This document shows, in pieces, positions 1 through 10,560 of a stretch of 64,000 nucleotides of DNA; positions within the stretch are counted from its first letter, which is position 1; each line of letters begins with the position of its first letter. Source of the stretch: Pithys albifrons albifrons (taxonomy: Eukaryota > Chordata > Aves > Passeriformes > Thamnophilidae); the NCBI RefSeq assembly GCF_047495875.1, contig NC_092466.1, forward strand, positions 10,784,561 through 10,848,560, written 5' to 3'. The position numbers and the translations under genes are program-made. The notes below the pieces were generated by a model. The model had not been told where the DNA came from, searched no databases, and was given only the letters and a program-made list of their open reading frames with translations.

Positions 1-1500
1 ATACTCTGTGACTCCAATAAACTTTTCATGACGTCTTTGAAATCAGTCCATAATCAGACCATAATATTCATAGTGTTACACAGAAGTAATATGTAGTGTA
101 TTGCAGCCTACAAGCTTTCATTATCTGCTTTGCAATGAATAATGCTCCCTTTTTTTTAATGCATCCTAATTTTTACGCTAAAGAAATGTTAATGTGAATC
201 TTACAAGATATATAGGAGGTTTTCTTTATTTTTCTTATGTTAGAGGGCAACAGTTGTATGAATCAGACCTGAGCACATTCCTTCTGGCAGAAAACAGTCT
301 GTGCCAGAATTGCTGCCACTGTTTGGCTTGGAGAAGTTTAATTTATTGTCTTGAATAATAAACTGCCATCCAATCAACCTTGCAAAACAAAACATAAAAT
401 AGGACAGTGCTTAAATCTTGAACAGTGACCAAAGACTTTTCCACAACGGAAACACAATTGGGAGAGGCATTTTATATTAAATAACATCAATTATTTTGTT
501 CTTTCTGTCTACCTTCAGTATTAATTAAGAGTAACTGACAGTTAATATGCTCTAAGCTCTGCATGGTAAAATTGATTAGTATACTAAGATGGAAAGTAAG
601 AATCAGTTTTTGATGAAAAATATCAGGTTTCAGAGCACTGCATGTGGCAGCTGTGAGGAAAGAAAAAGTGTGAAGATATTAACCCATCCACAACACTCAG
701 CTGGGCATTTGCCCAGACCTGCTGACAGAACTGTCAATGGAGTCGGCTGGCCACTACTTTTTGGTTAAGCATTGCATTATTTCCTTTTAATTTCTGCCTG
801 ATGATTTTGTCCATCTTTATATAATGTGATAGATGTTGTCCAACTGTCTAAGAAGCTTACACAACTGAGGGAAAATAGCTTTTAATTTATCCCACTGGCC
901 TGCACAGTAGATGCTACACCACATGTTACTGATGTCTCTTTCAATCACAAAACACACTGGGATTCAGACTCATTTTTTGTGTGAAAAGACACCTAAGAAA
1001 CATTTTTAAAATTTCTTTAAAATTATTGTATTAATTTACTAGTCTTTACTTCTGAAAATAACAAGCTGTCTTGAAGTATAAAGTATAAGTTATTAAAAAA
1101 AACCCAAAAAATAAGATGGCAAAACAAACAAAAAATAGTAATGTTGCTCAGATTCTTCATTTTTTTTTTTTTTTTATTCCAACAAACCCTATTCATAGGC
1201 TAATGAAGGCATTTCTAAATTCAAACATCTCTGAAATATTTTGGTGTTTTGACTTCTTTCATGTTTTGCAAATAATTTTTGCTGACTGGTTGTAAACAAC
1301 ATTAATATAGTTCTGCTTTGTGCCTACTCACACAGACTATGAGGCTTATTACAGGGTGGTTAACCATGGCAAATCAATAGGATACAATAGGGTGTGGAAT
1401 GTCTTTTAAAGTCTAAAAGCCCTGTATTACAAAAAGTTAAGCACGATAAGAAGCTACTGCACAAACCAGATCATATTGTTATTTTGAAATCCCAGTTAGC
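1..1500. other. AT-rich non-coding stretch
   Basis: No gene is visible. Stops are frequent in every frame and there is no recognisable repeat family. It contains an A-rich interval near 1093-1137, a 16-base T run at 1160-1175, and many short A/T runs. It is consistent with avian intronic or intergenic DNA. I see no promoter signals beyond chance TATA-like words. Confidence 0.7.
1160..1175. repeat. poly-T homopolymer (16 bp)
   Basis: There is an uninterrupted run of 16 T. It could be the tail of a decayed minus-strand retroposon, but no element body is recognisable beside it, so it is called only as a simple repeat. Confidence 0.9.
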
Positions 1501-2420
1501 TGTTGCCGCCAGAGCTGCACTTGCCTGCCTTTTCTCTTCCTTACGGAAAGAGCTGTGCTTTAAAATTAATTTCTGAAGATTGCTAAGATACTTGTCCCTC
1601 CTTGCTGGAGATGGGGGACATGGGCATTTCGGCACAGTGGTGGGACGACACGGGTGACACGACATGATCTTACCTTCCAGCAACATGTAGGGCTGCCGGG
1701 AGCAGTGAGCTGGTGCGGAGCAAGCGCAGCCAGGAGCCGATGTCAGCGTTGCACACATACCTCCTGGTAACATCCCACCGGCATTCTACCTGCTCTCTGT
1801 GCCCCAACTACGTATAAGCTTCCTTCCAGAAAGTCACAACTTTGGGAATGAAAAAACCCACCCCAAATGGAGGACTGGAAGGCGGATCACGTGGCCGCCA
1901 GGAGCCGGTCTTGTTGCATTACACGCAGCTAGTGTGGATGGCAAACAATATCGGTTGATGTTTAAGCCATATGTTCTCGGTCTCTTCACGTATCTGCACC
2001 AAAATCCTGTTTCTGTGCAGTGCAGTAGGGATCCTACTGGGAAGAGGGTCACAGTCTAATTAGGCAAACTGCAGAAAAAACACGGCTCGCTAACGAAGAC
2101 CGAGGGACTTTCACAGAGCACGCCCTTGCTCTGGAAGGCAAGACTCATTACCCAGCTGAAGTTTCAACAATTTCTTAAAACACGCGCTCAAATACATCAC
2201 ATTTTATCCCCGAGCAATTTGTCCATGTTCAGGATGGCTGCCTCCTACGGACAGTTGAGGTTCTGAGGAAAGGCAGTGTTGATATTTGGGCTATTGCTTG
2301 ACTCGGCTATCTGCCTGCTCAGAAACATTCAGTGGAAAGGAAACTCATCATCCAGCGCTAATGCACTGCCCCAAAAGCACAGAAGTGCTGACCTGTGCCG
2401 CACGTTCTGCTGGGACTCTA
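1500..2420. promoter_or_regulatory. CpG-enriched segment, candidate promoter or enhancer
   Basis: CpG dinucleotides are dense here against a CpG-poor background. By hand count, 1621-1920 holds about 57% GC and 15 CpG (observed/expected near 0.6), and further CpGs continue to about 2310. A CACGTG E-box lies at 1888-1893. On the minus strand a good donor (CTGGAAG|GTAAGA, exon edge at 1674) sits inside the segment. In vertebrates, retained CpG usually marks unmethylated germline DNA such as promoters or enhancers. No recognisable coding sequence accompanies it. A decayed GC-rich mobile element is an alternative explanation. Confidence 0.4.
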
Positions 2421-4250
2421 AAGCAAGGGCAAGAGGCAACGCAGAGCCCGCACACCTGTAACACAGTCTTCAATGAGTTAGCTCAGCAGGTCTTTTCTTG
2501 TTGTGATCCACCTTTTCCTTGAAAACCAAAGTCTTTCAAGAACAAGCTTTGCGCTTTCCTAAACCAAATTAAGTATGCTTTACATCTGGGTGGCAAAATT
2601 AATGATCCTTCCCACATTTCACATTATCCAAAACTTAACATAGACATAAACCCCACTATTTTTCTGTCCCTACTTCTGATATCTCATGGTATAAATGAGT
2701 TGTTCTCTCATATCCAAAGATCACAATAAGGCAAATATTCCTATTCTTCAGCCCATCAAATGATGCTCCTTACAACAAGAGCTTGTTAAACTTCCTTCTT
2801 CCAGCATTAGTCTGGAAACCTTCTGCAATAGCAGTAGCATTCTGTATGTAACATGATCCTTGTATGGAAGATGCCATTTCCAAAATTACCTTGCAGTAAG
2901 GCAAACTAAATCAGCCTGTGAATAGACACCTCTTACCTTAAAAAAAAAATTACATTTATAATTCTGCAATACTTCACACTGGCTCAAAGTAGTGCCCTGA
3001 GGGGTCCCCATCCGTGTTTTCTAGGGGGTTTTTTTGCCTTCTTTCTTCCTTCCCATGCCACATCAGGGAGATCTCCCCACCCCTCCAAAGGAAAAAAACT
3101 ACTGTTCAAGTTTCTGTCTTTTCTCAAAATAAAAACCCCAATGTTTAAGAAAAGGCGAAGACCGTGACTGAAAGGGGAAAGGCGCCTAACAGGTGGTCCA
3201 AGGGGGTTCCTTTGCACATACAACTCCCATCAGGAAACAGCAGAAAATTCAGGGGAAGTAGAAGGAATTAGTAAAAGCTACAGGGCTTTTCTACAGCCTG
3301 TCACATCACCCCCCAGCACAGACACCCTCACGCTCTGCTCTGCATCTGCATTACATTAAACAGGGTGAAGAAACACAAACCCAACTTTCACTTGAATCTG
3401 AACTCTCCATTTCATGTCAACCTCAGGACAATCATGTGAAACACATGTGGCGAGTTCAGCCTGGGAACTGCGCTGGGACCTTTCCAGCCAGGAGCAGAGC
3501 TAATCCTCCCCACTGCCCGCATATGGCTCGTGACTGAGAGCTGCAGGTTCCTCCCTGCCCGCAGCTGCCGGCCCAATCGGCGGCACGGGCAGTGCCAGCC
3601 AACTGCACTGTGTCAGCAGATGGAATTGCATTTTTTCCACCAAGTCAGAGCAGGCCAACGACAGAAAGCAAAGCAAGTAACACGGGCAGTTTGATTTCAA
3701 AAAACGCTACCTAACGCACACGCTGCATGGTCGCTGATCTTTCCAGAGAGAGGGAAAAAATTCACTCTCTCCTTTCTAAGGTTTACCCTAACCTGCATTT
3801 TCATCTGTCATCAGATACTCGAGTTTCCCTTCACACCCAGGGAAAGAACTCCCAAAACAACAGCATTCCAGGCAATCTGGCAACTCTCATCCCCGTGGCA
3901 TGCCCTTGCCTCATCTGTCTGCTGAGCTGGGAGTGAAAAACCAAAAAGAAAAAGGGAGAAACTAGCAGCTAGTCCTTTCCCTGCTTCCCCACAAGGAATA
4001 ACCTGCCATTCAGATGTAATGAGTTAACATTCACTATTATGTGCCTTTCTGGGGTTTTTTTCTATCTTAAAAGTGATAAAAAATAAACACTACTTTTGAA
4101 AGTGAATGCACTTTGGAGAGAGCCAGTGAAATCTCTCAGCTGCTTAAATTTCAGCTGTGAGCATCTTCATTGTTTTCAGATAGTATCAATACCCACCTTG
4201 TCAGCACATGCAAGGTCTCCCAACCGCCTGACACTCTCTGCTAAGGTAAC
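2421..4250. other. non-coding stretch, no gene seen
   Basis: Mixed-composition sequence without a convincing reading frame; open frames here stay under 80 codons. A short pocket at 3517-3590 carries about seven CpGs. The remainder has no recognised repeat or RNA gene. Confidence 0.65.
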
Positions 4251-4253
4251 ATG

Positions 4254-4370
4254 ATGCTCCCAGAGACTGGTGAGATGAGAAAGGCTCCCTGGCAGTCTTT
4301 AAATATTAGTAGGGGTAAGGAAAAAAATCATTCAGACTAGATCAAAGAAAACCCCAAACCATAGATGAAG
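4254..4370 (+). mobile_element. CR1-like LINE 3' remnant (old)
   Basis: The order of short blocks matches the 3' end of avian CR1 elements as I know it. A GCTCCCAGAG..GGTG block is followed by CCCTGG..GT.TTTAAA at about 4286-4302. A GACTAGAT block follows at 4335-4342, then CCAAACCATAGATGA near 4354-4368, where CR1 copies have CCAAACCATTCTATGA. The similarity is patchy, as expected of an ancient copy. The open frame and the 5' part are lost. A database search against CR1 consensuses would settle it. Confidence 0.45.
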
Positions 4371-5780
4371 TAATGCAGCTGAGAACAGAGTTTAGCTGAG
4401 CAGTTGAGAAATCATTGAGTCAAAGGTAACAATATATTTGATGAGGAGTTGTAAGTCCTGTGATGCAGCTTTTCAGGAAATTTTGCTCTCTAACACTCTA
4501 CCTTGGGATTGTTTAGGCACAATTTTCTAATTGACAGGTCAATCTTTCCATGTAAATCACCTAGCATAATTTCTGAATTCTGATATGTCTTCATCCATTT
4601 AAAAGTCCAGCAAGCACAAAAAAATTCAGCTTCTGCCCCTCTCTCCGGAGCTTCTGGATCATAGTGTTACTGTTACAAAAAACATCAGTACGTCATTTGG
4701 AAAACATCCTGAGAAGTCTGACACATCAGTGTAAGCCAAGCAGGAATGTGACGGATCAATTTGAATATTTAAACAGCAGAATTTAGGGAAAAAAAGTGGA
4801 CCGAGATCTCCAGATATAAGCATTCCCACTCGGAGAATATTATTGAATAAAGGACACATCCTGATATTTGGATACAACATGAGCCTGAAAAACTCTTGGA
4901 GTAAACCACCATCTACAGGCTGCGGTTTTGAGAAGGTTTATCTCCATATTCCACAGAAATGAGCTTTAGAGTCATGCTTCTATAATACCCAAGAAACGAG
5001 ATGCTGGCAGAAAGAACTGTGGTTGGATAAGCTGTAAAAATTCCTATATTTCTGTAACAGTAAGTTCTTTTAAAAGGAGTTTGCTTCATCCACCTCAACC
5101 TCTATAATCTATTGCACAGTAAAACACAGCATTATCCTCTTCACCGAAGAAAAAAGAGCTTAAGAAGCTGTCTTCACACTGTGGGCAGAAAACTTCACAT
5201 GTACTTTTTTTCTGATTTTACTTGCAGCCAGTCACTCCTGAGCTTTCATCCTGCTCCATACAGTAATATTCAAACAAATGATTTTAAAAAAGGCAGCTAC
5301 AATTCTTTTTGCGACAGCATTACAGCCTGATTTGGCCAGGACAGGAAACCAGCTTCCTTACTGGGACTGGAATTAGCTTCATCTACAGCTTCTTTATGGA
5401 AGACAGGAAAATTGAACATCTGTCTAACATGTCTATATCTCCACTAATAAACTGAAGACCAGAAATGCTCCACAGATTTGTGATTCTAGGATGCCTGGAC
5501 ATCAACATTATGGGACAACCACTAGCAAACCCCTTCAAAGTTCATAAATCCTTTTTTAACATGACATCAAGAAACAGTGACAAACCTTATCATAGTCTTC
5601 TGGGATTATGGGTGCAACTACTGCTAGATACTAAAAGAAGCCCACATCAGTATTTCTACCTTTTATTTTAGTTGCTCAAATGTCTGTAGAGAGTAAGCCT
5701 TCAGATACTGGTGGCACAAAGTCTAACTGCCAATGTATACTACTGAGGTAACAGTGTAGTGCTGCTGCCAGGTTCAGGGT
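4371..5780. other. non-coding stretch, no gene seen
   Basis: AT-rich sequence with scattered short frames under 75 codons on both strands. No splice-site pair stands out and no repeat family was recognised. Confidence 0.65.
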
Positions 5781-5784
5781 CAAT

Positions 5785-5910
5785 CGTGCTCCCTGGTATC
5801 AGACCTGCTGGGATAAGTCATAAAGCCAGATCTGGGGAGGGTGACACAGGATGAAACATCTCTATTACACTTAGGTCAGACTCGATTGTTCAGTGGCCCT
5901 TTCTAACCCA
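5785..5910 (+). mobile_element. CR1-like LINE 3' remnant (old)
   Basis: The last 38 bases (5873-5910) carry GGTCAGACTCGAT followed 15 bases later by TTCTAACCC. This is the spacing of the GGTTGGACTCGATGATC..TTCCAACC end of avian CR1. A CTCCCTGG block about 90 bases upstream (near 5790) is at the position expected for the CCCTGGAGGT block. The terminal short tandem repeats typical of CR1 are not preserved. Call based on remembered consensus motifs only. Confidence 0.45.
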
Positions 5911-6376
5911 GAAAACCCCTACCAAGCTGAGATTTGCTCGTGTGTTCAGCATTCATGCTTCTTCTGTAGCTGGTTCAAGTACTACTTTTATCCAATACTC
6001 TAACACAACTGTTTTAGCTCCATAGAAAATACAATTTACCAGAAAAAATAGTTACATTTTAAGCTGGACCAGCAAATCCCTAGTCACCCATATGTGTAAC
6101 ATAGGCTGAAGACCTTTCACTGCAGAGAAACACTGGCCCTTTGCATTGGTGCCAGCTGCTTCCCATCGTAGAGCAGAGGACTGTTAGCTGCTCTAATGAT
6201 GTTTTTCCTACTTTTCTGTTATTCCTAGTGGGTTTTGTATTGTCACGCACAGTGAATGCAATGGTTCATTGTCACGTAAGAAAATAATCTGGTGGATGGA
6301 CAGCAGTAAAAGATAGTGTTACATGTTCAGCACATTTATAAAGAGATCTTGAGCAGTTTCTACAAGGGTGTTGAGT

Positions 6377-6394
6377 TTCAATTATTTAATTGAA
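6377..6394. repeat. 18-bp inverted repeat, 8-bp arms
   Basis: TTCAATTATTTAATTGAA has perfect 8-base arms around a 2-base centre. It is AT-rich and may be chance. It resembles paired homeodomain-type ATTA sites in opposite orientation, but no function is shown. Confidence 0.6.
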
Positions 6395-6689
6395 TTACCT
6401 AAAATCCTCCAGCACAAGAGGTTAGTCTTGAAGTCTCTCTCATCAGATTTAGTAAGCCATCAGTCAGGTCTTCTGGCTGTGATCTGGCCCATAGTCTCTG
6501 TGTCCATAATACCTTCAGATGCTTTCACACTCTGACTTGTCTACTGAAAGCAAAGTCTTTGTTCATCACTGGAGCTTGGAAGAGAGTAATACACACAATA
6601 AGCTCTGCTGCCCACTCCAGTATTTGCATATAGATAACTTAAACAGGGCTACCTACATGTCATTGGTGAAAACTTGGTAACAAAGCATT

Positions 6690-7630
6690 TAGTTGAGGTT
6701 TGTCCCATCTGGACATGTATCTGGAAAAGGAGGACCTGGTCAGCTAGGCTCTCACCAGTACAGGATGGTGTTTACTGCAGGCCATCTTGTTCTGCTCAAT
6801 TATTTTCACTTAATAAAATGCACAGATGTTGTAGAAATTAAAATTATTGCAAAGCTGTCATTAATTTGCAGGAAAGATTCATTAATTTTCTCCTCTGGGA
6901 ATCAGTGTGGCTCAATATACGGGTCTACAACAGCCCAGCTCTTCAGTAGCTCTGTCAGGAGCATGCAGAGGCAGGCAAAAAGCTCTTTCCCTGTCTTGTA
7001 TGTCGGTCCTGAGGGGTGTGATGGAGACAGCCAGTCCCAAGTGCCATCTGCCACACTACATGTGAGCATCACACTCACTGCTCCTTCACATGCCTGTCTG
7101 GATTAGCCGATGTCAACAACACGGTCACACCCTTCCCTATATGGGCACATGTGGGGCATTCAAATCCATGCCCATCACAGGGGAGGGACTGTGGGGATGG
7201 GATGGACAAAACACAGCCCTGAAGCCTTGGGAAGCAATGCCAATCAACTCCTGACTCTTGAAACAGGATCAGAGATCCTGGGAACAGAGCCCTGAGGCAG
7301 AGTCAGACACACTAGGCAGATTCTGTCCTTCAGTAGCAAGGCATAAGACATTCCAGCATTTCAGTGCTGCCAACCTTTTTTGGTTCCTCATCTCTCACCT
7401 CTCCAGGGTTGGCACAGCTGATGTGGTGAGTACAGTGGCCCTTGAGTATCCAAAACTGATGCTGAGGAGGAAAGGCTCAATGATCTGCCCCATCTGGAGC
7501 ACCTCCAGGTGTGGTGCTTTTCTCACCTGTGCCCCACAGGCAGGAGACAGTAGGAAACAGACCCAGACTACATCACATGCTTCCCCTGTCTGTCACGTGC
7601 TGTGTTTTCTTGGGAGAAGGTTGTAGACCT
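6690..7630 (+). other. moderately GC-rich segment with consecutive + strand open frames
   Basis: Three open frames follow each other on the plus strand (6693-7106 from TTG, 7110-7295, 7258-7626). No protein family is recognisable in their translations. The segment also has a four-run G-quadruplex motif and a strong 3' splice-site-like sequence ending at 7406. It may be part of a transcribed, non-conserved exon, or simply a GC-richer patch in which stops are rarer. No repeat family was recognised. Confidence 0.3.
7180..7201 (+). other. G-quadruplex motif (plus strand)
   Basis: There are four G runs of 4, 3, 4 and 3 bases (7180-7183, 7185-7187, 7193-7196, 7199-7201) with loops of 1, 5 and 2 bases. 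This satisfies the usual G3+N1-7 rule. Formation in vivo is not shown. Confidence 0.75.
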
Positions 7631-10560
7631 GGAGCATGAGCAAGGACATGCCAATGGCCCTTTTGCCCTCCTAATCTCCAGAGAGAGAAAGAGGACAAGA
7701 AACACCAGGTCTATAGACAGATCATGGAAAAGATAGAAGTGTTTCATCTAAAGGTGGGCTCAAAGCTCCCCTAAGGTGGTAAGTCTGAGGGCCAAGTGGA
7801 CAGTTAGTTAGAATGTATGTTCCCCATCTGATGTATGTATCTTAAGGAAAGAAAGATACTAAATTATTTTCACACAAAACAGCTGAATGTAAGTGTGAAA
7901 TGCTGCATGAAAATTACAGGAATAAGCTTGAGATTTTAATATCAATACTAAAATCTAGGATGAGTGATCTTAATAACATCTCTACTCTGCTTCTACCCAG
8001 GAAAACATGCTGATGCAGGCTGGGAAATCTGAGGAGCAGCTCATGTGATGCAGACTCCTGACATTCCCCCAGACATGACTAAACTTAAACAAGTGGCATT
8101 ATCTGGTGCATTTGAAAGCAAGATGTGAACAACATGATCGTGGGGCTTTTTTTGGTGCCACTCAAAATGTTTCTGTTCAGATGGGGTTTGTGAAGTGAAG
8201 GTTATATGAACAAATTAAAAGTTGCCTGCAGCTTTCATAGTCTTGCTGGCCTTGGAACTTAGGAGAGAGTGCTGAGAGCTAACAGCAAGAACATAAAGAA
8301 CAGTAGTTCTGTGAAATGCCTATAATTGAGCTGACACCATACCCTATGACAAATATAACTACAATTCCTAATACAGAAAACACAGCCTTAGATAAAAACA
8401 GAGACTAAAGCAGGCACTCTTAGTCAGTTTTGCAAGTTTTACATCATTACAAACACACTGATATTTAAAGACTGATGCTTCCAAATGAAGAATTAAATCA
8501 CAAATCATCACAAATGCTATTTTCCAACCATAAAGCTGAACATGTAAACGAACTTTTTATTAGCTGAAAAGTGAATAAAAGGAAAATGAAAATAAATGTA
8601 TGATCTGATCTGAATCCCAGATACTGTTACTCTGATGTGTTTGCACAGCTCAGGACCACAAAGTTCAAACAGCACCTAAGTCCCTGTGTAAGCACACCCT
8701 AAAGGCACACAGTGCACAACCCAGAGCTCCTGCTTAATTTTATTTTACATTCATAGGTACTTACAAAAAAAAAAAACCCAAAAACTTGGTATTAGAAATG
8801 AAGACTTCTGTTTTCAAAGAAATTAAAGCAGAGAGATTATACTTAATTTTAAAATACATATATAAAAGACATATATAAAACATATGTGGTATGGAGTTAA
8901 ACACAGCATCTTCAAATACAAACGGATGAATGTTTTCCATCCAAAGAAACATGTCATTTCTATTCTTTCCTGCCTAGACGTCTGCATTTGGCTCAACAAC
9001 TTGCTTGCTGGCAGATACTGCCACCCAATGGCTTTTTAGTCAATAACAGCCTCCAAAAAACAAAATAAAATAAAAGCAGAGGTAATGTAGAACTAGTTCT
9101 GCTTCTGCTATGGGAACAGAAAGTGCCTGAGTAGAAAACTTCCAGTAAAGAAACCTTCTGAAAAAACGACTTTATAAAATACATGTTAAAAATACTCATT
9201 TGAGGAAGGTGGAAATGGAGAGAATTCTCAGAATTTCAGCTGAATATTCTGACTATCATCTCTAGCAATAAATATTAGTGAGTGAATCAGCTGACATGGG
9301 CACCAGCTTCTGCACCCAGTACTCAGCCAGACACTTCTGAATATGTTCCTCCACAGCCACTTTGTCCTTTCTCTTGAACCCCAGGTCCCGACCAATAACA
9401 GGACCTGTCTCTGAGCAATATTTTCCCCCGGACATTTAAAAACCAACACAGATTTTGAAAGGGAGAAACCCATCCCTCAGTTTACACAGCAAGAAAATAC
9501 TTATTCTCAGGTGCAGTGACAGGTGCTGGGTTTCAGACAGGGGAAGCTGTGTGGGTAGCACCCAAGAAAACTCTGCAGGCAGCTGTAAGCCCTGGCTACA
9601 CTTTAGCCCTTCCTGACTTAAAGCAAATACTAAATGGCCCTCAAGAGTTCTTAATTCAGGGAGGGAAACAGAACCAACAAATTATGTTGAGAACTCTGAA
9701 TATATATCTATGTAGAGCAAGTAAAGGGGCCTTCAAGAAAAAAAAACAACAAAATTAAAAGTTGAGGAGAAATAGAAAACTCTGATTTCATCCCTGCAAT
9801 CAAATCCATGAGAGATTTCTTTGCCAACAGGTCGAGGTGACCCCACAGACGAGAAAGTAATACGTAGTTTCCTGTGAGGAAGAAGCTGGGGATTTGCCAT
9901 CGCCACCCTGATGCACACCCTGAGTTTGCCTTTGTATAAGAGAGGGTTCCCTTCCTGTTTCTTTCTCCCATTACAAGCAGTCCTGAAAATGACTCCCTAA
10001 CTTAGTGTGTGAGAGCCTTGACTGTGCTTGCTGGCACCATTTCCCTCACAGCCAGGGAGGGTCCTATGGCTGCACTATGACCCTAACCCGAGCAACTCTG
10101 GGACAAACACCAGCCTCGACCTGCTCTTGACTCACCCCCAATGCTCACCAACAACGTATCAGTGAGCTGTGGGGAAACCTGCAGGAAGCAGGGCTCCAAG
10201 AGGCAAAACAAGTGATTATGTTCTTCTCTAAAAGGCTACAGAGGTTACGTGCAGCAGAAATATGATTCTGCACTATTATACACACTGAGGTCCCAAAGAT
10301 TTTACTGTAATGCAATAATTTAACTCACAGAGTACTGTCTAATAACTAGTTCTTTTGGTCAATTCCTTGTTAACAAACAAGTCTGATCCTGCTTTATTTT
10401 CCACATACAATTATAATGACAAACATCTTCATGTGTTATTGCTGTGTCAGAAGCAGTAGTAAAACAATTCCCTTCCAAATAGCAGCAAATTATTTTCCAT
10501 GTGCAAATTATAAGTAGTAAAAAACTCCTCCTTTTGGCAAAAAAAAAAAAATTAAGTACT
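7631..10560. other. non-coding stretch with A-rich tracts
   Basis: No gene visible. It holds a 12-base A run at 8765-8776, an AAAAT-type tract at 9055-9075 and a 13-base A run at 10539-10551. Open frames are short and overlap on both strands near 9700-9970 without recognisable products. Confidence 0.65.
9055..9075. repeat. AAAAT-type A-rich microsatellite
   Basis: A-rich tract with two AAAAT units flanked by A runs; simple low-complexity sequence. Confidence 0.7.
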
